64,000 nucleotides of DNA, taken from contig NZ_JAQIYM010000090.1 in NCBI RefSeq assembly GCF_028823535.1, positions 620,001 through 684,000 of the forward strand. Reading direction: 5' to 3'. The position numbers and the translations under genes were made by a program. Positions 26,139-34,456 of the stretch are shown piece after piece; within the stretch, counting starts at the first letter, position 1, and each line of letters opens with the position of its first letter. Under the pieces are notes generated by a model that was given only the letters and a program-made list of their open reading frames with translations, was not told the DNA's origin and did not search any database. The stretch comes from Pseudomonas serbica. Lineage in GTDB: Bacteria > Pseudomonadota > Gammaproteobacteria > Pseudomonadales > Pseudomonadaceae.

Positions 26139-26609
26139 ATGGATGTAACTAACCAGGTGCAGGGCTGCTGTGAACACCTCCTGAGGGCTGAGAGCTTCAT
26201 AAAGACGCTGCTGCAGCAGCACTTCGCCAAGGCCGCCGATCAATGCGCTGTAATCATTCAGCAAGGCTGCACCGAGCTTCCATTGCGACATGCCACTGCA
26301 AGACTCCTAGGTAAGCTGCAGGGGATGCGGGGTCTGACTGAGCAGTACAAGCGGCAGGTGCTGGCCGACACCGATGGCCTGCGTGGCATCCAGGCACTCA
26401 GAGCCTGCCTAGAGTACTGGCTGGCTGATCTGGATGAGTGGATCGAATGCCATGCCGTGGGCTCCGCCCAGGCAAGCACAACCGGCTTCACCGCTCATCT
26501 CGGTAAAGACCAGGCGGAGGAAACTTACCTCCTAGATTCGAACCTGGTGCGTGTCTACACCGAAATGCGCAGTGCCTCAGCAGCCTGGCTAGCTACTCAA
26601 GCGATCTGA
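26139..26609 (+). CDS. hypothetical helical protein
   Basis: 156 residues from the ATG at 26139 (GAGGA 7 bases upstream). All-helical, with an N-terminal Cys-Cys pair (QGCCEHLL) and no recognised motif. A single-gene unit with a shared bidirectional terminator at 26628. Confidence 0.78.
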   Translation: MDVTNQVQGCCEHLLRAESFIKTLLQQHFAKAADQCAVIIQQGCTELPLRHATARLLGKLQGMRGLTEQYKRQVLADTDGLRGIQALRACLEYWLADLDEWIECHAVGSAQASTTGFTAHLGKDQAEETYLLDSNLVRVYTEMRSASAAWLATQAI

Positions 26610-26627
26610 GCGGGTACCCGTAGAAAC

Positions 26628-26658
26628 AACAAAAGGCCTCGATTGAGGCCTTTTGTTT
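26628..26658. terminator. bidirectional terminator
   Basis: AACAAAAGGCCTC-GATT-GAGGCCTTTTGTT lies between convergent genes ending at 26609 and 26677. Confidence 0.9.
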
Positions 26659-26676
26659 ATTCGGGGATCCTGAGAT

Positions 26677-26931
26677 TTAGTGCAGCACCACATCAGGCTC
26701 GCCGGCCTCACGCTGGGCTTGTATCAGATCTTGTTGAAGACTCTTGGTGTGCCGTCCACCAATGAAACCCTGGCTCGACAGGGCTTCACTGATTGTCAGG
26801 GATCGGGCCTGAACGTATTCCAATACGCCGCTGAGGCTTGTGATCTGCCCGGATTCAATGGCCCGCTCGATGTCACAGGCTTCACTCATGCGCCCATACA
26901 TCTCGTCGACCTGGTCATTTTTGATCTTCAT
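26677..26931 (-). CDS. hypothetical small helical protein
   Basis: 84 residues from the ATG at 26931; AAGG lies 8 bases upstream. Helical and charged; no family recognised. Last gene of the minus-strand series that begins at the operator at 29065. Confidence 0.7.
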   Translation of the reverse strand: MKIKNDQVDEMYGRMSEACDIERAIESGQITSLSGVLEYVQARSLTISEALSSQGFIGGRHTKSLQQDLIQAQREAGEPDVVLH

Positions 26932-26941
26932 GCAGCCAACC

Positions 26942-27127
26942 TTACTGGCCGGCCAGGCGCGACTCGAGGAACTCGAGCAGGGAAGAGTCATAAGTAAACC
27001 CGTGCTTCACGCATAGTGCCCGGATTTTGTGCATGTGCTGTTCAACCTGCTCCAGGTGAGCAAGCCGCTCTTCAGCCGTGGGTGGGGGGTTGAGATCGAG
27101 TTCGGGGTGTATCTGCGGTTGATTCAT
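26942..27127 (-). CDS. hypothetical small protein
   Basis: 61 residues from the ATG at 27127 (MNQPQIHPEL), mostly one long helix (EERLAHLEQVEQHMHKIRAL). No family recognised. Ten bases from the next gene. Confidence 0.68.
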   Translation of the reverse strand: MNQPQIHPELDLNPPPTAEERLAHLEQVEQHMHKIRALCVKHGFTYDSSLLEFLESRLAGQ

Positions 27128-27223
27128 CCTTGTCACCTTTGAGCGTAACGGCGGGGAGAAGACTTTATTTGAGCACAAAGCCCGGAGCAAGCCGTTTAAG
27201 CATTGACCAGGCGATGAGGGAGT

Positions 27224-27529
27224 TTAACGCTCGATGACCTTGATTTCACCAGAGTCAAGGTGCTGGGTATTCAATCGCTCTTTCGTGGGATTGCTGATTT
27301 CAGCTTCAATGATGTCAGCGGCACGAACTAACTCGGCGGCCATCATTCGAAGTTCAGCCAGGGAAGCTTTCGTCGGTAGTTTAAGACTGACAGTCACTTC
27401 ATCGGCGGGTTCGGCGGCCATGAATGTGTGCTGCAGGATCGTTTTATGTTTTTTGCCGAGTGTCACCTCGCAATACAAGCTACCAGCAACATTGACAGTA
27501 GTGTCGCCGTACATAAATTTGTCGATCAT
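27224..27529 (-). CDS. small protein, paralogue-type with 24218
   Basis: 101 residues from the ATG at 27529 (GGGAG 7 bases upstream). The C-terminal half has strands (EVTVSLKLPTK) then a helix (ELRMMAAELVRAADIIEAEI) like the gene at 24218. Function unknown. Confidence 0.75.
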   Translation of the reverse strand: MIDKFMYGDTTVNVAGSLYCEVTLGKKHKTILQHTFMAAEPADEVTVSLKLPTKASLAELRMMAAELVRAADIIEAEISNPTKERLNTQHLDSGEIKVIER

Positions 27530-27572
27530 AAATTCACTCCCTTTGTGAAGTGTTTTTTCGATATGTGGCTGG

Positions 27573-27776
27573 TTAGTTTTTCTTGACGATTTTAAAGCCG
27601 CCAGTGTTGCTTTTGCGGCACTCGGCACACATGTTCAACACCACACCATTATATTCGTTCCGGCTGCTGCCGCCCGTCACCTGGCTCCGCAATTGAACGG
27701 TTTTTACGTCCTTATTATTGCAGAACTGTTTGACGCCGTGCTTGTCGCAATCCGGCTTTTTCTCGGCATTACTCAT
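27573..27776 (-). CDS. small Cys-rich protein
   Basis: 67 residues with C10, H13, C19, C50 and C53 (DCDKHG, FCNN, NMCAECRK), likely one zinc site. AGGAGG lies 9 bases before the ATG. Coupled by overlap with the gene upstream. Function unknown. Confidence 0.75.
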   Translation of the reverse strand: MSNAEKKPDCDKHGVKQFCNNKDVKTVQLRSQVTGGSSRNEYNGVVLNMCAECRKSNTGGFKIVKKN

Positions 27777-28092
27777 GGGTCAGTTCCTCCTGACAAGCAG
27801 CTGGCTTAAATAAAGTTTCATCAAAGGCGTCAGCAGGGACATTGACTCCCCACCATTCAAGTGCTTTTTCCCTGAACAAGTTCCACTCCTCGGCACCAGG
27901 CTGGCCGTGAGTGCACAGCCGGCACTCAGGAGCGCCGTTCATTTGTTCGGACACCGTGTTGTGCAGGTCGATGCCCTGGCGGCCAAATCGACCCACGGTC
28001 GAGCCGTCAGAGGCATGAATCCAGACCGCTGTACGGCTGTCAGAGAGCTGGAGCTCATAAAAGAACTCGGGCTTGGTCGTCTTCTGGGCCAT
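27769..28092 (-). CDS. hypothetical protein
   Basis: 107 residues; strands at the start (EFFYELQLSDSRTAVWIHAS) and a CRLC pair near 59-62. No family recognised. Overlaps the next gene by 8 bp and follows the previous by 3 bp. Confidence 0.75.
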   Translation of the reverse strand: MAQKTTKPEFFYELQLSDSRTAVWIHASDGSTVGRFGRQGIDLHNTVSEQMNGAPECRLCTHGQPGAEEWNLFREKALEWWGVNVPADAFDETLFKPAACQEELTHE

Positions 28093-28095
28093 GGC

Positions 28096-28356
28096 TCAGT
28101 ACCCGCTCGGGCTGAGCAGATTGCCCAGTTTCAACCATACCCAACCCAAGAGGTCTTCATGATCAACTTGGAGACTCACCGGTTCATCGCAGCTGTCGCG
28201 GAACGCAACGGCCCAGCAGTCGAGGTCAGCATTGCGCGAGTAAGTCACCGATGAGGGTGGCTCCATCCCGTCGAGATGCACTCGGTTAGCTCTGAGGAAG
28301 GCAACTAGCAAAGCGCCAAAGGAGTCGACAGGTTGATTGTGTTCGGCCTGGTTCAT
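28096..28356 (-). CDS. small protein, related to the gene at 29558
   Basis: 86 residues. The C-terminal motif HEDLLGWVWLKL matches PDELLGWMWTQF in the 69-residue product at 29558, and both have a preceding strand pair, so they look like paralogues. Function unknown. Confidence 0.75.
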   Translation of the reverse strand: MNQAEHNQPVDSFGALLVAFLRANRVHLDGMEPPSSVTYSRNADLDCWAVAFRDSCDEPVSLQVDHEDLLGWVWLKLGNLLSPSGY

Positions 28357-28371
28357 ACGGTGCTCCGGTGG

Positions 28372-28611
28372 TTATTGATCAGCGCTGGTCTGAGGGGCTT
28401 TGGTCGGAGCCTTATCAGTTCGCAATGCTCGAAAGAGCACGACGATTGAGGCGATCACGCCAATTGCGGTGAAGATCCGTGTAACCGAATGAGTGGTGTT
28501 GAACACGCCGAAAAGGTTAATGAGCAGAACGACAAACCAGATGCGGGCGGATGAGCGATTCTTTCTCTCGACGTTTTTCACTTCATTCTCGCCATTTTTT
28601 GCGGTGTTCAT
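28372..28611 (-). CDS. small inner-membrane protein
   Basis: 79 residues from the second ATG (28611), with AAAGGAG 6 bases before it. Basic N-terminus, then two membrane helices (about 24-40 and 46-62). No family recognised. Confidence 0.72.
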   Translation of the reverse strand: MNTAKNGENEVKNVERKNRSSARIWFVVLLINLFGVFNTTHSVTRIFTAIGVIASIVVLFRALRTDKAPTKAPQTSADQ

Positions 28612-28626
28612 GGGCATCTCCTTTGC

Positions 28627-29022
28627 TCAGACTGCTTGATTGAGTTGTTCATCAGCCGCCATGCCTGCAGCCGTGTAGCCGGCCATGTACTCGCTCCCGT
28701 GCACCCCATCCGGAGCTGAGGCTGGCTTGCCCTGACGAGCATCCATCCAGCCATCGCTATAGAAGGTGCTATTGGTGTTGATCGGGTTCACTACCGGCTG
28801 AAAGTCTTTGGCCAGGATCTTCGACGACCGGAACACCGTTTCGGGCTGGGCAGTGGCCACCGCGATCTCGGTCGGGTCTTCACTGACTTCCCAGTAATCG
28901 CACATGATCCGGATGGAGACGCCTAGGAGTTCCGAGGCGCGCTTTTGGGTGGTGGCTGCCACGATGGTGGGCCGTTGAATGCCCATCACCTTGACCAGTC
29001 CTGAAAACACTTTGAGCGCCAT
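28627..29022 (-). CDS. hypothetical protein with RMF-like C-terminus
   Basis: 131 residues. The last 50 residues, with FYSDGWMDARQGKPA and EYMAGYTAAG, have the spacing of the ribosome modulation factor/CrpP-type motif (aromatic-Gly-Trp...Gly...Gly-Trp/Tyr). The first 75 residues are unrecognised. First gene after the operator at 29065, so it heads a long minus-strand operon. Confidence 0.72.
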   Translation of the reverse strand: MALKVFSGLVKVMGIQRPTIVAATTQKRASELLGVSIRIMCDYWEVSEDPTEIAVATAQPETVFRSSKILAKDFQPVVNPINTNSTFYSDGWMDARQGKPASAPDGVHGSEYMAGYTAAGMAADEQLNQAV

Positions 29023-29064
29023 GCTGAGTCCTACCTGTCTGTCTGTGGAAGCGGGTTGCTGTAT

Positions 29065-29084
29065 GTTGGTAGTTTACTCGTAAC
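29065..29084. promoter_or_regulatory. 20-bp palindromic operator, site 2 (weaker)
   Basis: GTTGGTAGTTTACTCGTAAC has both outer arms of the family but TTTA instead of TATA in the core. On the minus strand it gives -10 TAAACT for the gene starting at 29022. Confidence 0.6.
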
Positions 29085-29171
29085 TTTTGTATTACGCCAG
29101 AGATTAATTGGCAGCAAGAAAAACGACCCACCAGGCACTTGGGGGTCGTTTATTGACATAAACGTGAGGTG

Positions 29172-29507
29172 CTATGACGCAGGGGTCGCGGCAAGCATCG
29201 CGTCAAGTGAATCGATTGCTGCCTGAACACCGTGGATCTTGTCGATAAGATCCCTGCCATCGCCATTCAGAGCATCAGACAGCGGCCTGGCCGCCTCGAG
29301 GAGTTCGCTTAAGGCACCAGGGAACGCGTTCATGAGGCTGAGCATCACCAACTGGGCTTCGGAGGGGTTCAACGGTACTGACTCTGTGTGCCGGCCACGA
29401 CGAATGCACAGGCGCTTCTGGCGCGAGCTGACCATGGATTTTTCCACTGAAACAGAAAAATCAGCGATCATTACGTTTTCCAGATGCTCTTCGTGAGATA
29501 TTTCCAT
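29172..29507 (-). CDS. hypothetical protein
   Basis: 111 residues from the ATG at 29507; a longer start at 29585 would overlap the next gene by 28 bp. Basic first half (SSRQKRLCIRRGRHTES) and helical second half. No family recognised. Confidence 0.68.
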   Translation of the reverse strand: MEISHEEHLENVMIADFSVSVEKSMVSSRQKRLCIRRGRHTESVPLNPSEAQLVMLSLMNAFPGALSELLEAARPLSDALNGDGRDLIDKIHGVQAAIDSLDAMLAATPAS

Positions 29508-29557
29508 GGCGTGAATCCATCTATGGTGGGTGTTGGTTTGAAGGTGGGTTTGAGCGA

Positions 29558-29767
29558 TCAGCGTGGAAACTGCGTCCACATCCATCCAAGCAGCTCATCT
29601 GGATCAATGTTGTAGACCATCGACTCATAGCCGCCCAGGTCAAGCTTCACCTCCCAGCTGCCTGTTTCATCACGGCTGATTTGCTCAACAGTGATACCGT
29701 CATCGAGCACGCCCAGAGCCTTGAGGTACTTGCATACCAGGTCTTTGAAACCTTCTTGTGGAGACAT
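29558..29767 (-). CDS. small protein, paralogue of 28096
   Basis: 69 residues ending PDELLGWMWTQF. Strands before this helix match the 28096 gene in layout. Function unknown. Confidence 0.72.
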   Translation of the reverse strand: MSPQEGFKDLVCKYLKALGVLDDGITVEQISRDETGSWEVKLDLGGYESMVYNIDPDELLGWMWTQFPR

Positions 29768-29780
29768 AGGAACTCCTGGT

Positions 29781-29963
29781 TTAGTGGTGACCGCCTGCGG
29801 TATTCACGCAGGTTGGGCTCTGCTGGATCTGCTTGTTGGAGGTTTGCGTGCAAAACGACTCCATCTCGGCTGACTTGTCATGAGCGTTCGCAACGCGCAT
29901 GGCGACGGTGTGCAGGCAGGCCAGCGCTACAACAGCGCCGAGGAGGTGGCGAATCTTGATCAT
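29781..29963 (-). CDS. small secreted protein
   Basis: 60 residues with a signal peptide likely cut after AMRVANA (about 27). The mature part of about 33 residues has two cysteines (FCTQ and TCVN) and a His-His end, so a single disulfide or metal site is possible. Role unknown. Confidence 0.72.
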   Translation of the reverse strand: MIKIRHLLGAVVALACLHTVAMRVANAHDKSAEMESFCTQTSNKQIQQSPTCVNTAGGHH

Positions 29964-29998
29964 GAAGCGGATCCTACTGAAATCGGTGGTTGCGTGGG

Positions 29999-30277
29999 TT
30001 AGGTTAGCTTTCGCGGCGCGGTAGCCGGGCAGTAGGAGGCGAGCTTGTCCAGGCCGCCTTCGAACGTGATGTCGTAGTCAAGGCCAAAGCAGATCTTGAC
30101 GTAGTGCTGAACGCTCTCGGTCGCGCCGTCGATGATTAGGCGGCCTTTGCCCAGGAACACGCCGAAAAGCTCGCGTTGCTCTTTCGCCAGGAGGCGACCA
30201 CGCCAGGTACCGCACACAGAGCCGGTCTTCTCCAGAAGGAAGAACGCCAGGTTCGTTGCGATTTCGAATTTGGTCAT
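29999..30277 (-). CDS. hypothetical protein
   Basis: 92 residues, mixed fold with hydrophobic patches but no membrane helix. No family recognised. First gene downstream of operator site 3 and followed by the secreted protein at 29781. Confidence 0.74.
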   Translation of the reverse strand: MTKFEIATNLAFFLLEKTGSVCGTWRGRLLAKEQRELFGVFLGKGRLIIDGATESVQHYVKICFGLDYDITFEGGLDKLASYCPATAPRKLT

Positions 30278-30343
30278 GGTGGCACCTCATGGCAAGGGCG
30301 AGAGCCTGGGTGGGTCACCGAGGCTGCTTGTTCGTTAGGGGTA

Positions 30344-30363
30344 TGTTATTACTATACTCTAAA
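30344..30363. promoter_or_regulatory. 20-bp palindromic operator, site 3
   Basis: GTTATTACTATACTCTAAAC. On the minus strand the core gives TATAGT as -10 for the gene starting at 30277. Confidence 0.75.
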
Positions 30364-30445
30364 CATTACAAGCAAAATGCCACTTTTCCAGACGAAAAGC
30401 CTGTAGCAGCAGGGCTATTCACCTGCTGCTCAACAGCCGGCTGAG

Positions 30446-31012
30446 TTATTTACTGAGAATTGTCTCAGCAAGCGCTGTGGCTGAATCGCTTCTGCTCATG
30501 GAGACCTGAACGGCATCCCATTCCTGCCCGTTGACGTCTGGGTTGGCAGCCTGTAGAGCTGCAACAGCTGCACGCAGGGCCAGGAGCTGGCTCGCCGTCT
30601 TGATCAGGAGCTTGAGGTTCTCCTCGCTCTCCTCGTTGTGCCGACCTGCGGCCTCTTCCAGCGCCGATGAGATCGGGCCAACAGCTTCGGAGTCGCCATG
30701 CTCTGCTGTCCAGCATTGGCCGGAAGCGATGGATGCGGTAATCGCCTGGACGGCTTCCAACTCGGCAGTCATGTCACCAGCTGGTGACAAAGGGCCTTGC
30801 CATTCAAATTCCGCGCTATCCATTTCAACGACATACAGCCAGCCGTCCTCAAAATCGCGGGCAGACGGGGAGCCATTGAGGTTGACCATCAGTCCATCGG
30901 GGGTCTCAGCCACTTCCACGGCAAAGGCCTGGGTTTCACCCAAAGGACGGGCAAAATATGCGCCTGCAACATCAGGGAGGTTGGTTGTCCAGAAATCGGC
31001 AAGAATTGTCAT
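30446..31012 (-). CDS. hypothetical protein
   Basis: 188 residues from the ATG at 31012. The first 90 residues are strand-rich; the rest is helical with many Ala and Glu. No family recognised. Single gene under operator site 4. Confidence 0.75.
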   Translation of the reverse strand: MTILADFWTTNLPDVAGAYFARPLGETQAFAVEVAETPDGLMVNLNGSPSARDFEDGWLYVVEMDSAEFEWQGPLSPAGDMTAELEAVQAITASIASGQCWTAEHGDSEAVGPISSALEEAAGRHNEESEENLKLLIKTASQLLALRAAVAALQAANPDVNGQEWDAVQVSMSRSDSATALAETILSK

Positions 31013-31061
31013 GACATATCCAAATAAATGGCGGGTGAGGGGCCTCACCGCTTGATAGCAT

Positions 31062-31081
31062 ATTACCACTATAGTCATAAC
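31062..31081. promoter_or_regulatory. 20-bp palindromic operator, site 4
   Basis: ATTACCACTATAGTCATAAC, 50 bp upstream of the gene starting at 31012. Confidence 0.75.
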
Positions 31082-31147
31082 ACTTCCATGAAATGTTAAC
31101 TATTTTGGTTATGTCTATTGCCCCCAAATGCAGGCCAGGCATGGCTC

Positions 31148-31372
31148 TCAGCCACGTTCGGGTGTCGGCATCCCAGCGCCTGTGTGGTCGAATTTCACCT
31201 CGGCAAAAGCCAGGGCGAAGCTCACCAGGCCGATGACCAGCAGCAAGGTCGCCAACGTGCTGAGCAGGGGTGCTGGGTGAATCATGTAATAGCCGATCAG
31301 AGCGCCGGCAAGGGCGAGCAGCAAACCGATAGCGGCCATGACCCAGAGAACCACTTTCTTGAGGATTTTCAT
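31148..31372 (-). CDS. small inner-membrane protein
   Basis: 74 residues with two membrane helices (about 7-30 and 35-58) and a short polar tail. No family recognised. A TATAAT lies near 31402 on the minus strand. Confidence 0.75.
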   Translation of the reverse strand: MKILKKVVLWVMAAIGLLLALAGALIGYYMIHPAPLLSTLATLLLVIGLVSFALAFAEVKFDHTGAGMPTPERG

Positions 31373-31651
31373 GCTTTTAGCTCCTTTTGAAGAAATTCAA
31401 TTATAGGCTCAGAGCTGGCTTTTTACCATCAATTGACACTAAAAACTAACATTTAGCCACCTGGTAGAGCCGCCTGGCAGGGGATATGGAGAGGATCGAC
31501 ATTTCCTGGCGAAGCCAGGGCTGAGGCCTTGAACACACCACCAAAACGGGAACCAAGTGGCATCCGAGCGGGAGCTGGCTAAAGGCGGTGGCCGCAGCGA
31601 CGCGAAAGCGGCCCAGACCGCCCAGACCGCCGCGCAGAAAAGGGCGGTGTC

Positions 31652-32125
31652 CTAAGCGACCTTCGCCTCGGGGTGAGTACGGTTCCACTCGGTATACGCT
31701 TCTGCCGTGGTCTCGCGGCAGATCTTCTCTTTGCAGATGTTGCACATGGCAATCCCCATGCCTGCACCGACGTCACGGTGCCCCAGATGGCAAGGGTTCA
31801 TGATCCAGTCATCATCAGCGTCGCTATCGACTTCAGGGGCAGTCTCTGCAATAGACTGGCCGTCGACGAAGTCCTGGAGCGACTTGTTGCTTCGCTCATG
31901 AGCCAGGGCGGCATCGATGTTGCGCTGCAGCGGGTCATTGGCCATGAAATCGAAACGGCTGGCCTTTGCTGTCCTGAGCAGTGACAGCAGGTGATCGCGA
32001 TCAGCAAGAAGGGCAGCATGATTGGCCAGGGCCTCTTCATACGCCATGGCGGAGAGCGTTACCGACGAGCCAAGGTCTTGATTCGGGATGCCGTGGTCAA
32101 CCTTGCCGGCCTTGCATGGGTTCAT
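31652..32125 (-). CDS. hypothetical protein with C-terminal zinc motif
   Basis: 157 residues from the ATG at 32125. A helical body (about 25-90) is followed by an acidic linker and a C-terminal zinc-type motif: NPCHLGH, then MCNICKEKIC. Likely binds one zinc. Function unknown. Under operator site 5. Confidence 0.75.
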   Translation of the reverse strand: MNPCKAGKVDHGIPNQDLGSSVTLSAMAYEEALANHAALLADRDHLLSLLRTAKASRFDFMANDPLQRNIDAALAHERSNKSLQDFVDGQSIAETAPEVDSDADDDWIMNPCHLGHRDVGAGMGIAMCNICKEKICRETTAEAYTEWNRTHPEAKVA

Positions 32126-32183
32126 GTCGATCTTCCTGTCGTGCTTTTGGTGGGGGAGGGTTGCTCTCAAACACAAGCGCTGT

Positions 32184-32203
32184 ATTGCCAGTATACTAGC
32201 AAT
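32184..32203. promoter_or_regulatory. 20-bp palindromic operator, site 5
   Basis: ATTGCCAGTATACTAGCAAT, with 5-bp outer arms ATTGC/GCAAT, 58 bp upstream of the gene starting at 32125. Confidence 0.68.
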
Positions 32204-32318
32204 AGTATTGAATGCCTAGCGTATGACATGCTTTGTTTTGGGCAAAGCTGAGGCCAGGCTGCGCCTGGAATAGGCGACATCTCTCTGACCTCGGCCCGCT
32301 TTTGGCTTTCCCTGGGGA

Positions 32319-33026
32319 TCAGACGTCTCGAATGACATACCCGACGCGGGTGAGATGGCGGGCCACGTTCGAGACAGTGTCGCTGTCCCACTCATTACCA
32401 TCGAGCGTCTTGTGTATCCGCCTGATGAGCTGCTGGCTCTTGACCGGGGTCAAGTAGGGCTTGCCGTCGCGCTCCGGGGTGACAGCGAGGTCGCCGGCCT
32501 TGAGCCCATTGAGGACACTGGCCAGCTCCGGGCTGTGGGTTTGCGTCTGGGCGACGTAGCGCAGGCCGTTGGGGTAATCATGCTGCTTGCGGCTGACAAA
32601 CAGCTGCGCGGCCTCTTCGGAGATCTGCGTGCACACATAATCCCACTGCTCGGTACGCCCGATGATCGTGTGATTATCGTGGCGACTCAGCGCGGTGTAC
32701 TGCTCGTCTTCGCTCAATTTGAGAAAGCCATTCAGGGTTCTTTCGTCCAAGTAGGCTTGTTCCTCCTCAGTGCAGGATAGCCAGTAGTCCTGAACGGTAT
32801 GGAACGCTTGGCCATTGAACAAGATGGCTCGGTTGTCAGTAAACGCGAGGTCAAGGCCGTAGTGGTGACGCAATGCCTGGACGATGAACAGGCTGATGAC
32901 ACCGGCTGAGTAGGATTCCGTCCCGAACGTTTTGGTCAGGCGGAGGCTGAGGTCATCAAGTCCCTTGTCGGTCAGCGGTGCGCCGAGTGCCAGGCATTCT
33001 TTCTTGAGCTTGGTGGTATTTGGCAT
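32319..33026 (-). CDS. hypothetical protein
   Basis: 235 residues, soluble, mostly helical, no motif recognised. It is the last of a tight minus-strand group running down from the ParB-like gene (gaps of 3 bp and overlaps of 1-4 bp), so it belongs to that operon. Confidence 0.8.
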   Translation of the reverse strand: MPNTTKLKKECLALGAPLTDKGLDDLSLRLTKTFGTESYSAGVISLFIVQALRHHYGLDLAFTDNRAILFNGQAFHTVQDYWLSCTEEEQAYLDERTLNGFLKLSEDEQYTALSRHDNHTIIGRTEQWDYVCTQISEEAAQLFVSRKQHDYPNGLRYVAQTQTHSPELASVLNGLKAGDLAVTPERDGKPYLTPVKSQQLIRRIHKTLDGNEWDSDTVSNVARHLTRVGYVIRDV

Positions 33027-33029
33027 GGT

Positions 33030-33551
33030 TCAGTCCTGCTCGCCGTGGGTTGGCTTGTAGCCGCTGTGCTTATCGGTGTCGTAGTCAAGAATGAACGGAT
33101 CTTCGTCGAGTTCGCCGATCAGGTAGCGAAGACGGTCAGCTTCATACCGTATACGCTCTGGGTACTCGGATCGCTCATAGGTGATGCCATCAGAGAAGTG
33201 CTCGTCCTTGCGGTGAAGCATTATCGTAAAGTTCGACTTGCCATTCGATTCAGGCATTGCGCCGCTCCAAACAGCCAGCTCAACAGGAGGCTTGGGGTCG
33301 GTGAACAGTGCGCGGACTGTCCAGCCCTTGCTGATCGCTTCTTCGACGTCATCCTCCGGCAGCGGCCACCAATTTCCACCGTCCATTTGCGACATGCGTT
33401 GCCAGGCATCAGGCTTGCGTTTGACCACGGGGGCATCGAGAACGGCTTGCAGCTCCTGGGCTCGATTCTTGGGGCCGGGCCCTGAGCCGCGTTCAAGTTC
33501 CCGGATAATCGCTTCGGCCAGTTCCTCGCTGATCTGTATTTTGCGGCCCAT
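33030..33551 (-). CDS. hypothetical protein
   Basis: 173 residues from the ATG at 33551, which overlaps the end of the gene upstream. A short N-terminal helical part (MGRKIQISEELAEAIIRELE) looks DNA-binding-like but is not diagnostic. No family recognised. Confidence 0.78.
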   Translation of the reverse strand: MGRKIQISEELAEAIIRELERGSGPGPKNRAQELQAVLDAPVVKRKPDAWQRMSQMDGGNWWPLPEDDVEEAISKGWTVRALFTDPKPPVELAVWSGAMPESNGKSNFTIMLHRKDEHFSDGITYERSEYPERIRYEADRLRYLIGELDEDPFILDYDTDKHSGYKPTHGEQD

Positions 33552-34021
33552 TACAGTGTCTCCGGCTGCGACGCGGTGGAAGTTTCGCACAGGCCGACAT
33601 TGCACTCTGGCAGGCCGTCAAGATAGTGATCCATGTCTTCTAACGACATATTGGCGCAGATGGCGCCCATGCGTTCCACTTCCTGCCAGCCCTCTTTGAC
33701 GTTGGAAGCCATCCAGTTTTGGAGCTTTCTGTAGCGATCCGCGTTGATCTTAAGATCGGCGGTCACCAAATTGTGATCCTCGACGGTCATGAGCAGGCCA
33801 CTATTCGCGCCTGGCCCAGGCATGTCGCCATGCCACGTCTCGGGTTCGACCTGCCCACTGCCGACATTGGGGCGGGCGTCGGATTTTGGGAGCAGGGCAG
33901 TCAGCCGTTCGATTTCCTGCAAAAGGTCACGCGTGCATTTGGGATCAACCTTGCACCCCATATCGGTTTGCGCACGGATATGGGCAACACGCTCGGGAGT
34001 GATGGCTTTGGTGTTGCTCAT
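33551..34021 (-). CDS. hypothetical phage/plasmid-type protein
   Basis: 156 residues. The C-terminal part (NADRYRKLQNWMASNVKEGW) resembles short phage and plasmid proteins of unknown function that share a YRxLR-type helix. Overlaps the regulator gene upstream by 4 bp. Confidence 0.76.
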   Translation of the reverse strand: MSNTKAITPERVAHIRAQTDMGCKVDPKCTRDLLQEIERLTALLPKSDARPNVGSGQVEPETWHGDMPGPGANSGLLMTVEDHNLVTADLKINADRYRKLQNWMASNVKEGWQEVERMGAICANMSLEDMDHYLDGLPECNVGLCETSTASQPETL

Positions 34022-34386
34022 GACTGAAGTTCTCCGGCTGTGGTGGCAATGGCAGTTGTGAGCGCGTTATGGAGGTCACTCGCGATAGCCTGGCTCTGAG
34101 TCAGCAATTTCGCGACATTGGCTTGCTGGGCCCGCTCAGGAGCGCACAGGGCTATCATCCTGGCCTCTCGGGCGATTCGCTTGTTCATTCGCTTGAGGCT
34201 TTGCGAAAAGTAACTACGGCTTACGCCGTGCTGGCTGTACGAGGTTTTCGCGCAAAGACCTTGAACAAAATGGGCGCGTAGGGCTTTGATCGCCCCTTCG
34301 CTGGTAATGTCAGCATCCTCGATCAGCATGCTGAACACTTCTTCAGTCAGCGTGCCGGGAGCCGGGTTGTTGAGGTCATTGACCAT
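34018..34386 (-). CDS. PapB-like helix-turn-helix regulator
   Basis: 122 residues. The segment ALRAHFVQGLCAKTSYSQHG (about 35-54) followed by VSRSYFSQSLKRM matches the helix-turn-helix layout of PapB/FaeA-type and KorA-like regulators. Adjacent to the ParB-like gene, as korA is next to incC-korB in IncP plasmids. A second candidate reader of the 20-bp operator family; target unproven. Confidence 0.75.
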   Translation of the reverse strand: MVNDLNNPAPGTLTEEVFSMLIEDADITSEGAIKALRAHFVQGLCAKTSYSQHGVSRSYFSQSLKRMNKRIAREARMIALCAPERAQQANVAKLLTQSQAIASDLHNALTTAIATTAGELQS

Positions 34387-34456
34387 GGGGATTCAGGCTC
34401 GGGCGGAGGAGGGAAGCCCCGCTGCCGGTTTTCACTGGCAGCGGGATCGTCGGTGA

